This document shows, piece after piece, positions 45,442 to 54,495 of a stretch of DNA of 64,000 bases. Within the stretch, counting starts at the first letter, position 1. Each line of letters begins with the position of its first letter. The position numbers were made by a program, and so were the translations under genes. Under the pieces are notes generated by a model. The model was given only the letters and a program-made list of their open reading frames with translations, had not been told where the DNA came from and ran no database searches. Location: positions 62,001 through 126,000 of the forward strand of contig CAVTOX010000014.1 in NCBI GenBank assembly GCA_963736425.1, in the 5' to 3' direction. Origin of the DNA: Prado023 sp963736425 (GTDB lineage: Bacteria; Actinomycetota; Actinomycetes; S36-B12; CAIYMF01).

Positions 45442-45640
45442 CTCCCCTGAGCCTGCACGACAACACCGCCACGCAGCGCGGCGACACGCCATCGCGGGAG
45501 GCCTCACTGGCGATCGAGGACTGAGCGATGCCACCTGCCGTGTCGGGGACTCTCACCGGACTCTCACCCGGAGTACGTGGCCCGCTCACCCGGCGTGGCT
45601 ACCGTGCCAAGCACCGATCAGACACCACCAGGAGCTCACG

Positions 45641-46699
45641 ATGCCTCGCCCAACAGCACGACTGAAGCCGACCGTCCTGACCAGGCCACTCACGGTTGCC
45701 GCCCTGTGCGCCGCCGGCGTGCTGACTCTCGCAGCGTGCGGAGGCGGGTCCACGTCGGATTCGACCTCTGCGCTGTCACCTTCGTCTGCGGCGACGACCA
45801 CCGCCGCCAGCGATGCCCCGACAACTGAGTCCGGGTCCTCAGCCGGTGTGGCCAGGGATGCCGTGGAGTCGCAGAGTGCTGTGGCCTACGCCTCCACCTC
45901 ACCGTCCCAGACCTTGGACCTGTACCTTCCCGCGTCTGACGGCAGCACCGCCGCGCCGGTCGTCGTGCTCATCCATGGGGGCGCGTTCGCGATGGGCGAC
46001 TCCGGCATGGAGGCCGGGCTCGCCCAGACCCTTGTGCAGCAGGGATTCGCCGTCGCCGCCGTGAACTACCGACTCTCCGGTGAGGCCCTCTACCCCGCAG
46101 GCGCGCAGGATGTGAAGGCCGCAGTCCGCTGGCTGCGGGCGAACGCGGCCCAGTACGGGCTGGACACGGACAGGTTCGCTGCGTGGGGCCAGAGCGCCGG
46201 CGGCTGGATGGCCAACATGTTGGGCGTCACGGGGGACCAGGCGACCATCTTCGACGACGACAGCCTGGGCAACCCCGACCAGTCCGATGCGGTCCAGGCG
46301 GTCGTCTCCTGGTATGGCCCGGTCGACTTCGCGACGATGGACGAGCAGGCCGCCGACGTCACCGCGTGCGCAGGGCAGTCCCAGGCCCACGGCACCGCCG
46401 ACTCCCCGGAGTCGCAATGGCTCGGCGAGGCAGTCGACTCCTCCGACCAGACCGCCTCCACCGACCTCACCTCCTACCTCGCGGCGGCGGAAACCGTCCC
46501 CGCATTCTCGCTGGCGCACGGCGACGCCGACTGCAACGTGCCCGGGGGCCAGTCCCAGCAGCTCAAGGACGCCCTCGATGGGGCCGGAGTCACCTCGACC
46601 CTGACGGTCCTGCCCGGTGCCGGGCACGCCGATCCCGCGTTCGACCAGACCCAGACCGAGCCGACGATCGCGTTCCTCCAGGAGACGTTCGGCATGTGA
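45641..46699 (+). CDS. Lipoprotein alpha/beta hydrolase (HSL/BD-FAE-like)
   Basis: A 352-aa secreted lipoprotein. The signal peptide ends in the lipobox 'LAAC', followed by a Ser/Thr-rich spacer. The hydrolase domain has the oxyanion-hole motif 'LIHGGAFAMGD', the nucleophile 'GQSAGGWMA' (Ser near residue 187), and 'LAHGDADCNVP' and 'PGAGHAD' supplying the acid and His. This fits carboxylesterases of the hormone-sensitive-lipase/BD-FAE group. The substrate is unknown. AGGAG lies 6 nt before the ATG. It converges on the sulfatase gene. Confidence 0.9.
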   Translation: MPRPTARLKPTVLTRPLTVAALCAAGVLTLAACGGGSTSDSTSALSPSSAATTTAASDAPTTESGSSAGVARDAVESQSAVAYASTSPSQTLDLYLPASDGSTAAPVVVLIHGGAFAMGDSGMEAGLAQTLVQQGFAVAAVNYRLSGEALYPAGAQDVKAAVRWLRANAAQYGLDTDRFAAWGQSAGGWMANMLGVTGDQATIFDDDSLGNPDQSDAVQAVVSWYGPVDFATMDEQAADVTACAGQSQAHGTADSPESQWLGEAVDSSDQTASTDLTSYLAAAETVPAFSLAHGDADCNVPGGQSQQLKDALDGAGVTSTLTVLPGAGHADPAFDQTQTEPTIAFLQETFGM

Positions 46700-46785
46700 C
46701 CCCGGAAGGTGGCCGCGCTCGCGCCAGATCCACGCGTTCGCCTCAGACACGGCACCTGCGGCGGCTCACTGGTACGGCTGTTGCC

Positions 46786-49140
46786 CTACTGGCGGGCCAA
46801 CGCGATGGACAGGCGCAGTTGCGGGTCGACCAGGTGGCTGAAGTCGGTTGCGCCCTCCGCGATCTCGAAGAGCACGGATTCGACGGTACCGGTGAACTGG
46901 CTGTCCTCGGAGCGGTAGTCGTCGCTGACCGGCGAGCCCGTGTCATGCCCGACGTCGCAGGTCTCGTCGAGGGAGAAGACCAGCGGCACGGTTGCCTCGA
47001 GCCTGCCCTCGGCGACGGTCTCGCCGTCGACCTTGAGGGTCACGCCACCACCGCGACCGGGCCCGCCGCCGTCATAGTCGAACACCATCACGACGCGTCG
47101 CCGGCCCGGTGCCAAGGGCTGGGAGCTGACGACCTTGGTGGACCTCATGCCCATCAGGTTGTAGCAGTATGCGGGCGTTCCATCGCTGCGCAGGTAGAGG
47201 CTCCATCCCCCGAAGGCGCCTCCCTGGGACACGATCACCCCGGACGCGCCACCATCAGGGATCTCGACGTCGGCGGCCACCGCGTGGGACACGTTCTTCA
47301 TGTTGATCACCGAGGATTCGGTGAGCCGGCCCATCCCCCCGTACAGGATCTGGGATCGCCCGGAGATCAGTTCCGGGCGGCCGGAGATCTTTGCGTCGAA
47401 GCGTTCCACTCGGCGGTCGTCCAGGGGTAGCACGTTGTACCTGCGTGCCTCGGACAGGAACAGCTCCTGGAGTTCCTGGAGCTTCTCGGGCATCGTCGCC
47501 GCGAGGTCGTGGGCCTGGGTCCAGTCGCCGGGGGCGTACAGCTCCCACACGTCGTCGGTGAACGCGGGCAGCTCGGCCATCGCGATCCACGGGGTCGCGT
47601 GCTTGGTGACCGCGGTCCACCCCTGGTGGTAGATCCCGCGGTTGCCCCCGATCTCGAAGTACTGGGTGGTGTGCCGGTCGTCGGCGCGGCCTTCGTCGAA
47701 GGAGTAGCGCATGGACACACCGTGCAGCGGATCCTGCTCGACCCCGTGCACAGCGGCTGGGTGGGGCAGCCCGGCGACGTCGAGGACGGTCGGGGCGATG
47801 TCGATCACGTGGTGGAACTGGTGGCGGACCTGTCCTCGTTCGCTGATCCCTGCCGGCCAGTGGACCACGGTCGCATTGCGGGTGCCACCCCAGTGGGAGG
47901 CCACCTGCTTGGTCCACTGGTAGGGGGTGTCCATCGCGTGTGCCCAGCCGACCGAGAAGTGGTTGTACGCCTGGGGTGTGCCCAACAGGTCGATCCGGGA
48001 GGCCAGGAACTCCGGGGTCTCCAGGGCGGCGGCACCGTTGAAGAACAGGTACTCGTTGAAGCTGCCGTTGATGTGTCCCTCAGCCGATGCGCCGTTGTCG
48101 CCGAGGATGTAGAACACCAGCGTGTTGTCCAGCGCGTGGATCGCCTCGAGGGCGTCGACGAGGCGACCGATGTGGTGGTCGGTGTGCTCGAGGAACCCGG
48201 CGTAGACCTCCATCTGCCGGGCCAGCACCGGCTTGAGCTCGTCGGGCATGTCCTCCCACGCGGGGATCTCGGCATGGCGGGCGGTGAGCTCGGCGTCCGG
48301 GGGCACGATGCCCCGACGCTGCTGCTCGGCGAACGTCCGCTCGCGCAGCGCGTCCCAGCCGTCATCGAACTGACCGCGGTACTTGTCAGCCCACTCCAGC
48401 GGTACGGAGTGCGGGGCGTGCGTCGCGCCGGGCGCGAAGTACATGAAGAACGGTCGATCAGGGGTCAGGGCTGATTGCTGGCGCACCCAGGCGATCGCGC
48501 GGTGGGTCATGTCCTCGGTGAAGTGGTAGTCCTCGTCGGCATTGCGGTCGGGCTCGATCGGGGTCGTGCCGCTGTACAGCGCGGGCGCGAACTGGTTGGT
48601 CTCGCCACCGAGGAACCCGAAGAAGTGCTCGAAGCCGCCACCACCCGTGGGCCACGCATCGAAGGGTCCCACCGGGCTGGTCTGCCACATCGGGACCTCA
48701 TGGCACTTGCCGAACTGGGAGGTCGCGTATCCGTTGAGGCGCAGGACCTCCGCCAGGGGTGCCGCCGACTGGGGACGCACCGAGGTGTAGCCCGGGATCG
48801 ACGTGGCGACCTCGGTGATCGCCCCCATCCCCACCGCGTGATGGTTGCGGCCCGTGAGCAGTGCCTGCCGGGTCGGCGCGCACAGCGCCGCCGTGTGGAA
48901 CCGGGAGTAGGACAGCCCATTGCCGGCCAACCGCTCCGCGTTGGGGGTCCGACATGGCCCTCCGAACACGCTCGCCGCACCGAAGCCGACATCGTCGAGC
49001 AGGATCACCAGGACGTTGGGGGCCCCCGGCGGCGGACCGACCGGCCGGATCGGCTCGTAGACCGCCCGCGGGTCCTTCGCGTCCTCATAGATCGGACCCG
49101 AGTAGGGCTTGTCAGGGATGGGCAGAACGGTGCGGTCCAT
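46786..49140 (-). CDS. Arylsulfatase
   Basis: A 784-aa type I sulfatase, which cleaves sulfate esters with a formylglycine cofactor. 'NVLVILLDDVGFGAASVFGG' holds metal-binding Asp residues, and the signature C-A-P-T-R (Cys87 to Arg91) marks the Cys converted to formylglycine. 'GKCHEVP' and 'FYILGDNGASAEG' supply more active-site residues. The last 150 residues form a beta-sandwich ('GGWSLYLRSDGTPAYCYNLMG'), as in large arylsulfatase A-like enzymes. There is no signal peptide, so it is probably cytosolic. No formylglycine-generating enzyme gene is in the window. AAGGAG precedes the ATG. Confidence 0.93.
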   Translation of the reverse strand: MDRTVLPIPDKPYSGPIYEDAKDPRAVYEPIRPVGPPPGAPNVLVILLDDVGFGAASVFGGPCRTPNAERLAGNGLSYSRFHTAALCAPTRQALLTGRNHHAVGMGAITEVATSIPGYTSVRPQSAAPLAEVLRLNGYATSQFGKCHEVPMWQTSPVGPFDAWPTGGGGFEHFFGFLGGETNQFAPALYSGTTPIEPDRNADEDYHFTEDMTHRAIAWVRQQSALTPDRPFFMYFAPGATHAPHSVPLEWADKYRGQFDDGWDALRERTFAEQQRRGIVPPDAELTARHAEIPAWEDMPDELKPVLARQMEVYAGFLEHTDHHIGRLVDALEAIHALDNTLVFYILGDNGASAEGHINGSFNEYLFFNGAAALETPEFLASRIDLLGTPQAYNHFSVGWAHAMDTPYQWTKQVASHWGGTRNATVVHWPAGISERGQVRHQFHHVIDIAPTVLDVAGLPHPAAVHGVEQDPLHGVSMRYSFDEGRADDRHTTQYFEIGGNRGIYHQGWTAVTKHATPWIAMAELPAFTDDVWELYAPGDWTQAHDLAATMPEKLQELQELFLSEARRYNVLPLDDRRVERFDAKISGRPELISGRSQILYGGMGRLTESSVINMKNVSHAVAADVEIPDGGASGVIVSQGGAFGGWSLYLRSDGTPAYCYNLMGMRSTKVVSSQPLAPGRRRVVMVFDYDGGGPGRGGGVTLKVDGETVAEGRLEATVPLVFSLDETCDVGHDTGSPVSDDYRSEDSQFTGTVESVLFEIAEGATDFSHLVDPQLRLSIALARQ

Positions 49141-49200
49141 GGCGTGAATCTCCTTCAGCCGTGCGGAACAGGTCCAAGCACTCCGGCGTCACACGCGAGG

Positions 49201-49232
49201 GGAGTTGCCAGGACCGATCCCTGAGCAACTCC
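49201..49232. terminator. Hairpin between WS/DGAT and sulfatase genes
   Basis: GGAGTTGC (49201-49208) pairs with GCAACTCC (49225-49232). TTGCCA (49205-49210) can instead pair with TGGCAA (49235-49240), giving two exclusive stems. It lies 86 nt beyond the WS/DGAT stop, upstream of the sulfatase, and may end the WS/DGAT transcript. Confidence 0.35.
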
Positions 49233-49317
49233 ACTGGCAAGCCCGTTGTCGGCATTCAACCACGCTGCATCCCTCCTGGCCCTCGGAGCGAGGCCGGACC
49301 AGGCGGTGCATGGCTCG

Positions 49318-50805
49318 TCAGGAGGCGGCCACCATGTCGGCGAAGCCGGCCTGGATGAGTTCCTCGAGACGGTCGGGGTCGGGGATGATCCCGGCGTCGG
49401 TGGCGATGCCGATGCTCACATTGCCGTTGTAGCTGAAGATGCACAGGCCGATGCTCTGGTCCGAGGACGTCGGCACCCAGCCGAGGATGCCCGCGACCTT
49501 GTGACCGGCCAGGTAGATCGGGGCGCGCGGCCCCGGGACGTTGGTGAGCAGGCCCACGGACTTGTTCGCGACGAACCTCGTCAGGTTCTGGCTGACCAGC
49601 TGGGGTGTCTCGGCCACGGCCCGCTGGATTCCGAAGATCATCATCGCCTCGGCGCTGTTCTTGATCCGGGCCATCCGTGAGCGGACCTCGCCCAGGAGCA
49701 CGTCGACCTCGGTGATCCCCAGGGGCATCGGGAACATCACCATCGCGAAGTGGTTGCCCAGCTCCTTGGGCAGCGACATGTCGATCGGCTTCAACGAGAT
49801 CGGCACCAGGAAGTTGGTCTCCGCCGGGACCTCGCGCCCCCGCTCCTGCAGGTAGGCAGTCAGCCCGAGCGACACAGCGCCGAGCAGTACGTCGTTGACG
49901 GTCGCGTGGTGCGCGGTGCCCACTGCCTTGACCTCGTCAAGGTCGATCCCGGCCACCCAGCTGACCCGCTTCGCCACGTCCGGGGGCTGGTCGGCCACCA
50001 GCCTCGTTTCGTGACCCCACAGGGCCAGCCGGCTCGCTGAGCGCCACGTGTTCAGCGCGACGTTGTCCTCCGAGGACAGCGCCGACACTGCATCGGTGAC
50101 CTTCGTGGGCTTCACGACCAACCCGTAGCCCTCGTAGAAGGTGCTCCGACCCAGGCCGCCGACCATGCCGCCGACCATGCCGGGGACCTTGGGGACCGCG
50201 GAAACTGCCGCCGAGGCCACGTCGCCTGCGAAGGACGCCACGTTGCCCACGACATCCCTGGCTGCTCCAGCCACCATCGTGACCGGGTTCCGCGCAGCGG
50301 ATGTTCGGCCCACCGTGGGCGGGGCCGCATCATCGTCGAGATCGCACAGCCCCAGGATCAGCTGCACGATCCGGATCCCGTCGGCCAGCACGTGGTGGAA
50401 CCGGGCCAGGATCAGCGCCCCCTGGTCACCCTCGGCGTTGGTGTACCCGCTGATCAGGTCGAACTCCCACAACGGGTGGTCCCGGTCCAGCGGCTGGCTG
50501 ACCCGGCTTGAGATGTAGTCCTGGGCAGCAGCGCGATCCCCGGGTGCCGAGAGGGTGACATGACGCACCTGACGATCGAAGTCGAAGTCCGGGTCGTCCT
50601 CCCACACCCAACCCCCATCGGCCTGACGTGGCCGTTGGGTCATCACCGGGAACCCCTCGACCAGGCGGGTACGCAGGACCTCGCGGACAGCCTCCCAGTC
50701 CGGCTCCTCGTCGAACCACATCAGACCGTTGACCACCATCAGGTTGGTCGGCAGGTCCATGTTCAACCAGGTCAGGTCTGATGCGGCGATCGGTACGGTC
50801 GTCAT
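49318..50805 (-). CDS. Wax ester synthase/diacylglycerol acyltransferase
   Basis: WS/DGAT enzymes make triacylglycerol or wax ester from acyl-CoA and diacylglycerol or fatty alcohol. The 495-aa protein contains the catalytic HHxxxDG motif 'FHHVLADG' (His137-His138, Asp142), 'PLDRDHPLWEFDLI' and the C-terminal 'LTNVPGPRAPIYLAGHKV' and 'GLCIFSYNGNVSIGI' blocks. This matches Tgs/AtfA-type enzymes of actinobacteria. It is probably peripheral on the membrane or lipid bodies. AAGGAAG lies 5 nt before ATG 50805. It suggests storage lipid synthesis, in keeping with the FAS I genes. Confidence 0.93.
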   Translation of the reverse strand: MTTVPIAASDLTWLNMDLPTNLMVVNGLMWFDEEPDWEAVREVLRTRLVEGFPVMTQRPRQADGGWVWEDDPDFDFDRQVRHVTLSAPGDRAAAQDYISSRVSQPLDRDHPLWEFDLISGYTNAEGDQGALILARFHHVLADGIRIVQLILGLCDLDDDAAPPTVGRTSAARNPVTMVAGAARDVVGNVASFAGDVASAAVSAVPKVPGMVGGMVGGLGRSTFYEGYGLVVKPTKVTDAVSALSSEDNVALNTWRSASRLALWGHETRLVADQPPDVAKRVSWVAGIDLDEVKAVGTAHHATVNDVLLGAVSLGLTAYLQERGREVPAETNFLVPISLKPIDMSLPKELGNHFAMVMFPMPLGITEVDVLLGEVRSRMARIKNSAEAMMIFGIQRAVAETPQLVSQNLTRFVANKSVGLLTNVPGPRAPIYLAGHKVAGILGWVPTSSDQSIGLCIFSYNGNVSIGIATDAGIIPDPDRLEELIQAGFADMVAAS

Positions 50806-50815
50806 AGTCTTCCTT

Positions 50816-50967
50816 TCAGCCTCCGGCGGTGTCTCCGAGAGGTTCCTGGGAGAATTCGTCGAGGTTGGGGCTCATGTGCCCTGCCCCGGTGCCGGGCAGG
50901 ATCTCGAAGCCCACTTCCTCGTCAAGGGCGAGGGGAGCGTGCCCGCGGGGTCGAAGTGCCCAACCAT
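50816..50967 (-). CDS. Possible 50-aa protein (needs one-base correction)
   Basis: ATG 50967 has TAACCT 6 nt upstream, the leaderless pattern of this window. It begins 'MVGHFDPAGTLP' and closes early. If one C is missing in the CCCC run near 50930, it joins the other frame 'LALDEEVGFEILPGTGAGHMSPNLDEF' and ends at 50816 just before WS/DGAT. The composition is protein-like, but I recognise no family. Without the correction there are two short fragments. Confidence 0.25.
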
Positions 50968-51015
50968 GCGGTGAGGTTACGCCCGCCAACGCCACCATGG
51001 TGGGTGGGGGAGGCG

Positions 51016-52668
51016 TCAGTCCTCCAGCGCCGGCTGCTCCTGATCCGGCTGGGAGGCGAGCCAGTCGAGCAGGCGTTCGCGCATGGTGAGCCGGATGTCG
51101 AGGGGCCCGTCGTGGAACTGCTCGACGATCAGTGCGGCGTCGTCATCAAGGAGGGTGGGCTCGATGGCGAGGGCGGCGTCAAGTTCCTGACCGGCCCGGT
51201 CGTCGTGTCCCAGCCCGATGAACGCCAGGCAACGGATCAGGGGGCCCCAGAGGTCCTCGGGGTGGGTGAGGAGGCTGGCCTCGGCGAGCATGCCCGTGTG
51301 ATCTCCGGCCTTGAGCCGGTCCAGCGCAAGATGAACGTGCTGGTACCAGGGGTGGTACGGGTTGAGCCGGTTCGACTCGCGTATGCACTCCAGGCCCTGC
51401 TCCCAAGCACCGCTGAGCGCCAGCAGGACACCGGAGCCGTAGAGGATCGACGGGTGGGACGGGCTCAGCGCGATCGCGCGGTTGGCGTCGGCCCGGCACT
51501 GGTCGGTGTGCCCCCGTGCGAACGCCACACCTGCGAGGACTGTCCACGCGTGCGCGTGCCCGGGGTTGAGGGTGAGCGCCCTGCGAGCCAGTCGCTCAGC
51601 CTCCGCAAGGCCCGCGTCGCGGTCCGGCGCCCAGTGCAGGATCGCTGTCACGTATTCGAGCGAGCCGAGCATCGACAGCAGCACGACGTTCTCCGGGTCG
51701 AGGTCGAGCGCCATGCGCAGGTCGCGCGCCGCTGTCTGGGTGTCCTCGGGTGTACCGCTGTCGAGGTAGCGGTAGTAGGAGAGCGTCGCTGCGTGGGCTG
51801 CGGGCAGACGGGTCCCCGCGTGGCGCACGGTGGCATCTCGCAGCACCACCCCGCGGAAGTCGCCGACGGTGGCGGCGATCCGCCGGACCAGCTCGTCCTC
51901 GTCGTGGAATCCGGTGACTGCGTTGCGCTGCTGATCACAGACGTCGGTCCACAGCACCTCGCCGGTCTCACCGTCGGACAGCCGGATCATCACCCGCAAC
52001 AGGGCAGGGGTCGTTCGGACGGCCCCGGTCAACACGTACTGCGCGTCGAGGGCCCGTGCCGCCGCCTGTGCGTCCACCAGGGCGCCGACTCCCCGCTCGC
52101 TGACCGCTGGTCCGATCACCCGTAGGCCCGGGAACGCGCCCAACGCGTGGATCAATGACTCGGTGAGGGCCGGCGCCATCGGCTCGCCGGAACCCGGGGA
52201 CTGCATGTCGGCGAACTGCACAACCGCGAGCCCCGGCTCTAGGGGCGTGGATTCGAGGGGCCTTGGAGTGGTCTCCCGGCGAGTGAAGGTGGGGACGTAG
52301 CTGCCCTTGGGCAGTTCGATGGCCAACGACTCGGCAGCCCCCGTGCCGGCGTAGTAGCGCTCCATCGAGGTGCGCAGGCGATTGGCCTGTACGCGCGCGG
52401 CGGCGTCGGTGACGGAGTCGAAGTCCTTGGTGCGCCCCAGGGCGTACCGGGCGACAGTGCGCTCCTTGAGGCGGTGCCCGCGCCCGGCCAGGGTCTCGGT
52501 CACGACGTAGGCCAGGAAGTCCCGTGACCTGGGGGCGGCACTGAGCTCCTCGCTGTCCAGGATCCGTCGCAGCGCGGCGACGACGGCCACCTGAGTGGGC
52601 TCCTGGTCGACCCCGCCGCCCGAGTCGGCCCAGTCGTCGGGGCTGATGGCCGTGACGGACCCCTCCAT
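51016..52668 (-). CDS. TPR protein with TolB-like middle domain
   Basis: A 550-aa protein without a signal peptide. Residues about 25-120 ('ALRRILDSEELSAAPRSRDFLAYVVTETLAGRGHRLKERTVARYALGRTKDFDSVTDAAARVQANRLRTSMERYY') form the conserved N-terminal domain found before TolB/TPR modules, ending 'IELPKGSYVPTF'. A TolB N-terminal-like region follows ('AVVQFADMQSPG..LTESLIHALGAFPGLRVIGP..YVLTGAVR'). Several TPR units end the protein ('ALTLNPGHAHAWTVLAGVAFARG', 'AIALSPSHPSILYGSGVLLALSG'). The likely role is protein-protein scaffolding or signalling. The function is not established. ATG 52668 is preferred to TTG 52704. Confidence 0.8.
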   Translation of the reverse strand: MEGSVTAISPDDWADSGGGVDQEPTQVAVVAALRRILDSEELSAAPRSRDFLAYVVTETLAGRGHRLKERTVARYALGRTKDFDSVTDAAARVQANRLRTSMERYYAGTGAAESLAIELPKGSYVPTFTRRETTPRPLESTPLEPGLAVVQFADMQSPGSGEPMAPALTESLIHALGAFPGLRVIGPAVSERGVGALVDAQAAARALDAQYVLTGAVRTTPALLRVMIRLSDGETGEVLWTDVCDQQRNAVTGFHDEDELVRRIAATVGDFRGVVLRDATVRHAGTRLPAAHAATLSYYRYLDSGTPEDTQTAARDLRMALDLDPENVVLLSMLGSLEYVTAILHWAPDRDAGLAEAERLARRALTLNPGHAHAWTVLAGVAFARGHTDQCRADANRAIALSPSHPSILYGSGVLLALSGAWEQGLECIRESNRLNPYHPWYQHVHLALDRLKAGDHTGMLAEASLLTHPEDLWGPLIRCLAFIGLGHDDRAGQELDAALAIEPTLLDDDAALIVEQFHDGPLDIRLTMRERLLDWLASQPDQEQPALED

Positions 52669-52782
52669 GTGGCCGATGATCGTCCCTCGCCGCAGGAAAG
52701 GCAACAGGATGGGGCCAGCGCGACCACAGCGCCGGTGTCGTCCGAAGGTCCTGCCCGTGGTTCCCGGGCTTAGGTGGTCGGG

Positions 52783-54237
52783 TCACTCCTGGTGCGCGGT
52801 GGCCTCCCGGCCCAGCTCGCCGCGGGCATCCACAGGGGGTGGCACCGGCGCTGGCGGGCTCATGCGTGACCGGTTGAACAGGTAGACCGGGACGCCGAGC
52901 AGGAAGGCCCCGGCCGCATAGAGGAAGGGCTGGTACTGCGCGAAGCCGGCGGCGTCGGAGTTGGTGGAGTACACGATGAACAGCACGGAGAACACCAGGG
53001 CGACCCCGGCGATGCCGACGTCACGGACCATCCGGGCGCGGGTGATGCTCCGACCGTCGGCGATCCGCCACTTGATCTGGGCCATGGCGGAGAACGCGTA
53101 GGGGATGGCCCCGGTGATGCCGGTCATCAGGATCAGGGTGTTGAACACGGTGATGCCGGCGGAGCCCAGATAGGACAGCAGGACCGCAGCCGTGGACAGC
53201 AGTGCGGAGGCGATGATGCCGAAGGCCGGGACCCCGCGCCGGGACATGCGTTGGAAGTGCTCGGGGAACAGGCCGTCCTCCGCCGCGGCGAGTGGCATCT
53301 CCGCCGACAGCATGGTCCAGCCGTTGAGTGCCCCGAACCCGGAGATCACGACCAGCAGGGCCATCAGCGATCCCGCCCAGGTCGAGCCCACGATGCTCTC
53401 CGCTGCCGTGGCGAAGGGCGCCGACGACTGCGTCAGCTCGTCCTGCGGCACGACGCCGAACACCGCGATCAGCGACAGCATGTACACGCTTGCGGCGAGC
53501 AAGGTGCCCAGGATCGTCGCTCGCGGGACGTTGCGCTGGGGATCGCGGACCTTGGCCGCGGCGACGGAGGCGGACTCGACGCCGATGTAGGAGAACAGGC
53601 ACAGTGCCATCGCCCCACCGATCGCCTGCCAGGTGCCCTGGCCGCTGAGGTTCCACACCTCGAAGTTCGCGGTGTCGATGTGCAGAAGCCCGATCGTGGA
53701 CATGAGCAGCAACGGGATGAACTTCAGCACCGAGGTCCACAGTTGGATCCGGCCCATGCTGGCCACGCCGCGCAGGTTGATCGCCGCGGCGATCCAGATG
53801 CCGCCCAGGGTCAGGGCGATCGTCACCGTCTTGTTGTGCCCGGTGTTGATGAACCGCTCCACGTAGAGGACCCAGCCCACGGCGATGGCCGCGTTCCCCG
53901 CCCATGAGGTGATCCAGTAGAGCCACGCGTTCGAGAATCCGACCACGTTCCCGAAGGCGGTACGGGCGTAGGCGTAGGGGCCACCGTCGGCGGGCATCCG
54001 CCGGGACAGCGAGGCGAACAGCAGGGCCAGTGCCGCCGCCCCCACCGTCGTCAGGCCGAGCGCGACCAGGCTGATCGGGCCATAGGAGGCCAGCGAACCG
54101 GGGAGGTTGAACACCCCAACACCGATGATGGTGCCCAGGACCAGTGAGGTGGCCTGGGGCAGCCCGAGCGACCCACCGGTGCTGGCTTCCACCGGGTCGG
54201 CAGAGTCGGTCGCGGATGCGTCCCGGGGCTCGGTCAT
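52783..54237 (-). CDS. APC family amino acid permease
   Basis: A 484-aa protein with 12 hydrophobic helices. 'GLPQATSLVLGTIIGVGVFNLPGSLASYG' is the TM1 unwound region that binds the substrate alpha-carboxylate (GxIxGxGxF/I), and 'ADGGPYAYARTAFG' is the conserved loop after TM2. 'LFSYIGVESASVAAAKVRDPQRNVPRA' is the APC signature loop. Closest in style to PotE/AdiC-like antiporters. The specific amino acid is not predictable. It sits 79 nt upstream of the TPR gene's TTG start on the same strand. Confidence 0.9.
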   Translation of the reverse strand: MTEPRDASATDSADPVEASTGGSLGLPQATSLVLGTIIGVGVFNLPGSLASYGPISLVALGLTTVGAAALALLFASLSRRMPADGGPYAYARTAFGNVVGFSNAWLYWITSWAGNAAIAVGWVLYVERFINTGHNKTVTIALTLGGIWIAAAINLRGVASMGRIQLWTSVLKFIPLLLMSTIGLLHIDTANFEVWNLSGQGTWQAIGGAMALCLFSYIGVESASVAAAKVRDPQRNVPRATILGTLLAASVYMLSLIAVFGVVPQDELTQSSAPFATAAESIVGSTWAGSLMALLVVISGFGALNGWTMLSAEMPLAAAEDGLFPEHFQRMSRRGVPAFGIIASALLSTAAVLLSYLGSAGITVFNTLILMTGITGAIPYAFSAMAQIKWRIADGRSITRARMVRDVGIAGVALVFSVLFIVYSTNSDAAGFAQYQPFLYAAGAFLLGVPVYLFNRSRMSPPAPVPPPVDARGELGREATAHQE

Positions 54238-54495
54238 GGCCTCTGTGGTCCAGGGGAGGGCGCGGATCGGTCGCTGAGTGAGCTCATTCGGTGAACCTTG
54301 TGGGGCCCGGAGGTATCCGCCGGTGACCGGTCATGGGAACTCCGATCTCAAGGGGCACGCAAGCAAGGTATGAGTTGAACGATAATCTCGGCAAGCGGGC
54401 CCTGCCGGCGATCCCGGTGCTGTAACGGTTACTCCCAGGGCCCTGCGGTGAGGACGCCCCGTGCGCATTGCGCGGTGTTCTGCGAGGATCCGGCC
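54238..54495. promoter_or_regulatory. Divergent promoter region
   Basis: It separates the minus-strand permease from the plus-strand LURP-one gene. GATAAT at 54381-54386 is a -10-like box reading toward the LURP-one gene, and GTAAC-G-GTTAC at 54422-54432 is a short dyad. No coding region is evident. Confidence 0.3.

Larger units (their letters stand above)
45166..45640. other. 475-nt gap with three GC hairpins
   Basis: No convincing coding region. Three stable hairpins (45225-45258, 45376-45408, 45413-45441) occupy it, the last two side by side with 13-nt loops. It precedes the lipoprotein hydrolase. I could not match it to a riboswitch consensus. Confidence 0.55.

Noticed and set aside
45274..45534. 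86-codon minus-strand open frame in the hairpin-rich gap
   Set aside because: It has no ribosome binding site and its composition is Arg/Pro-rich. It crosses two of the hairpins, so it is more likely chance.
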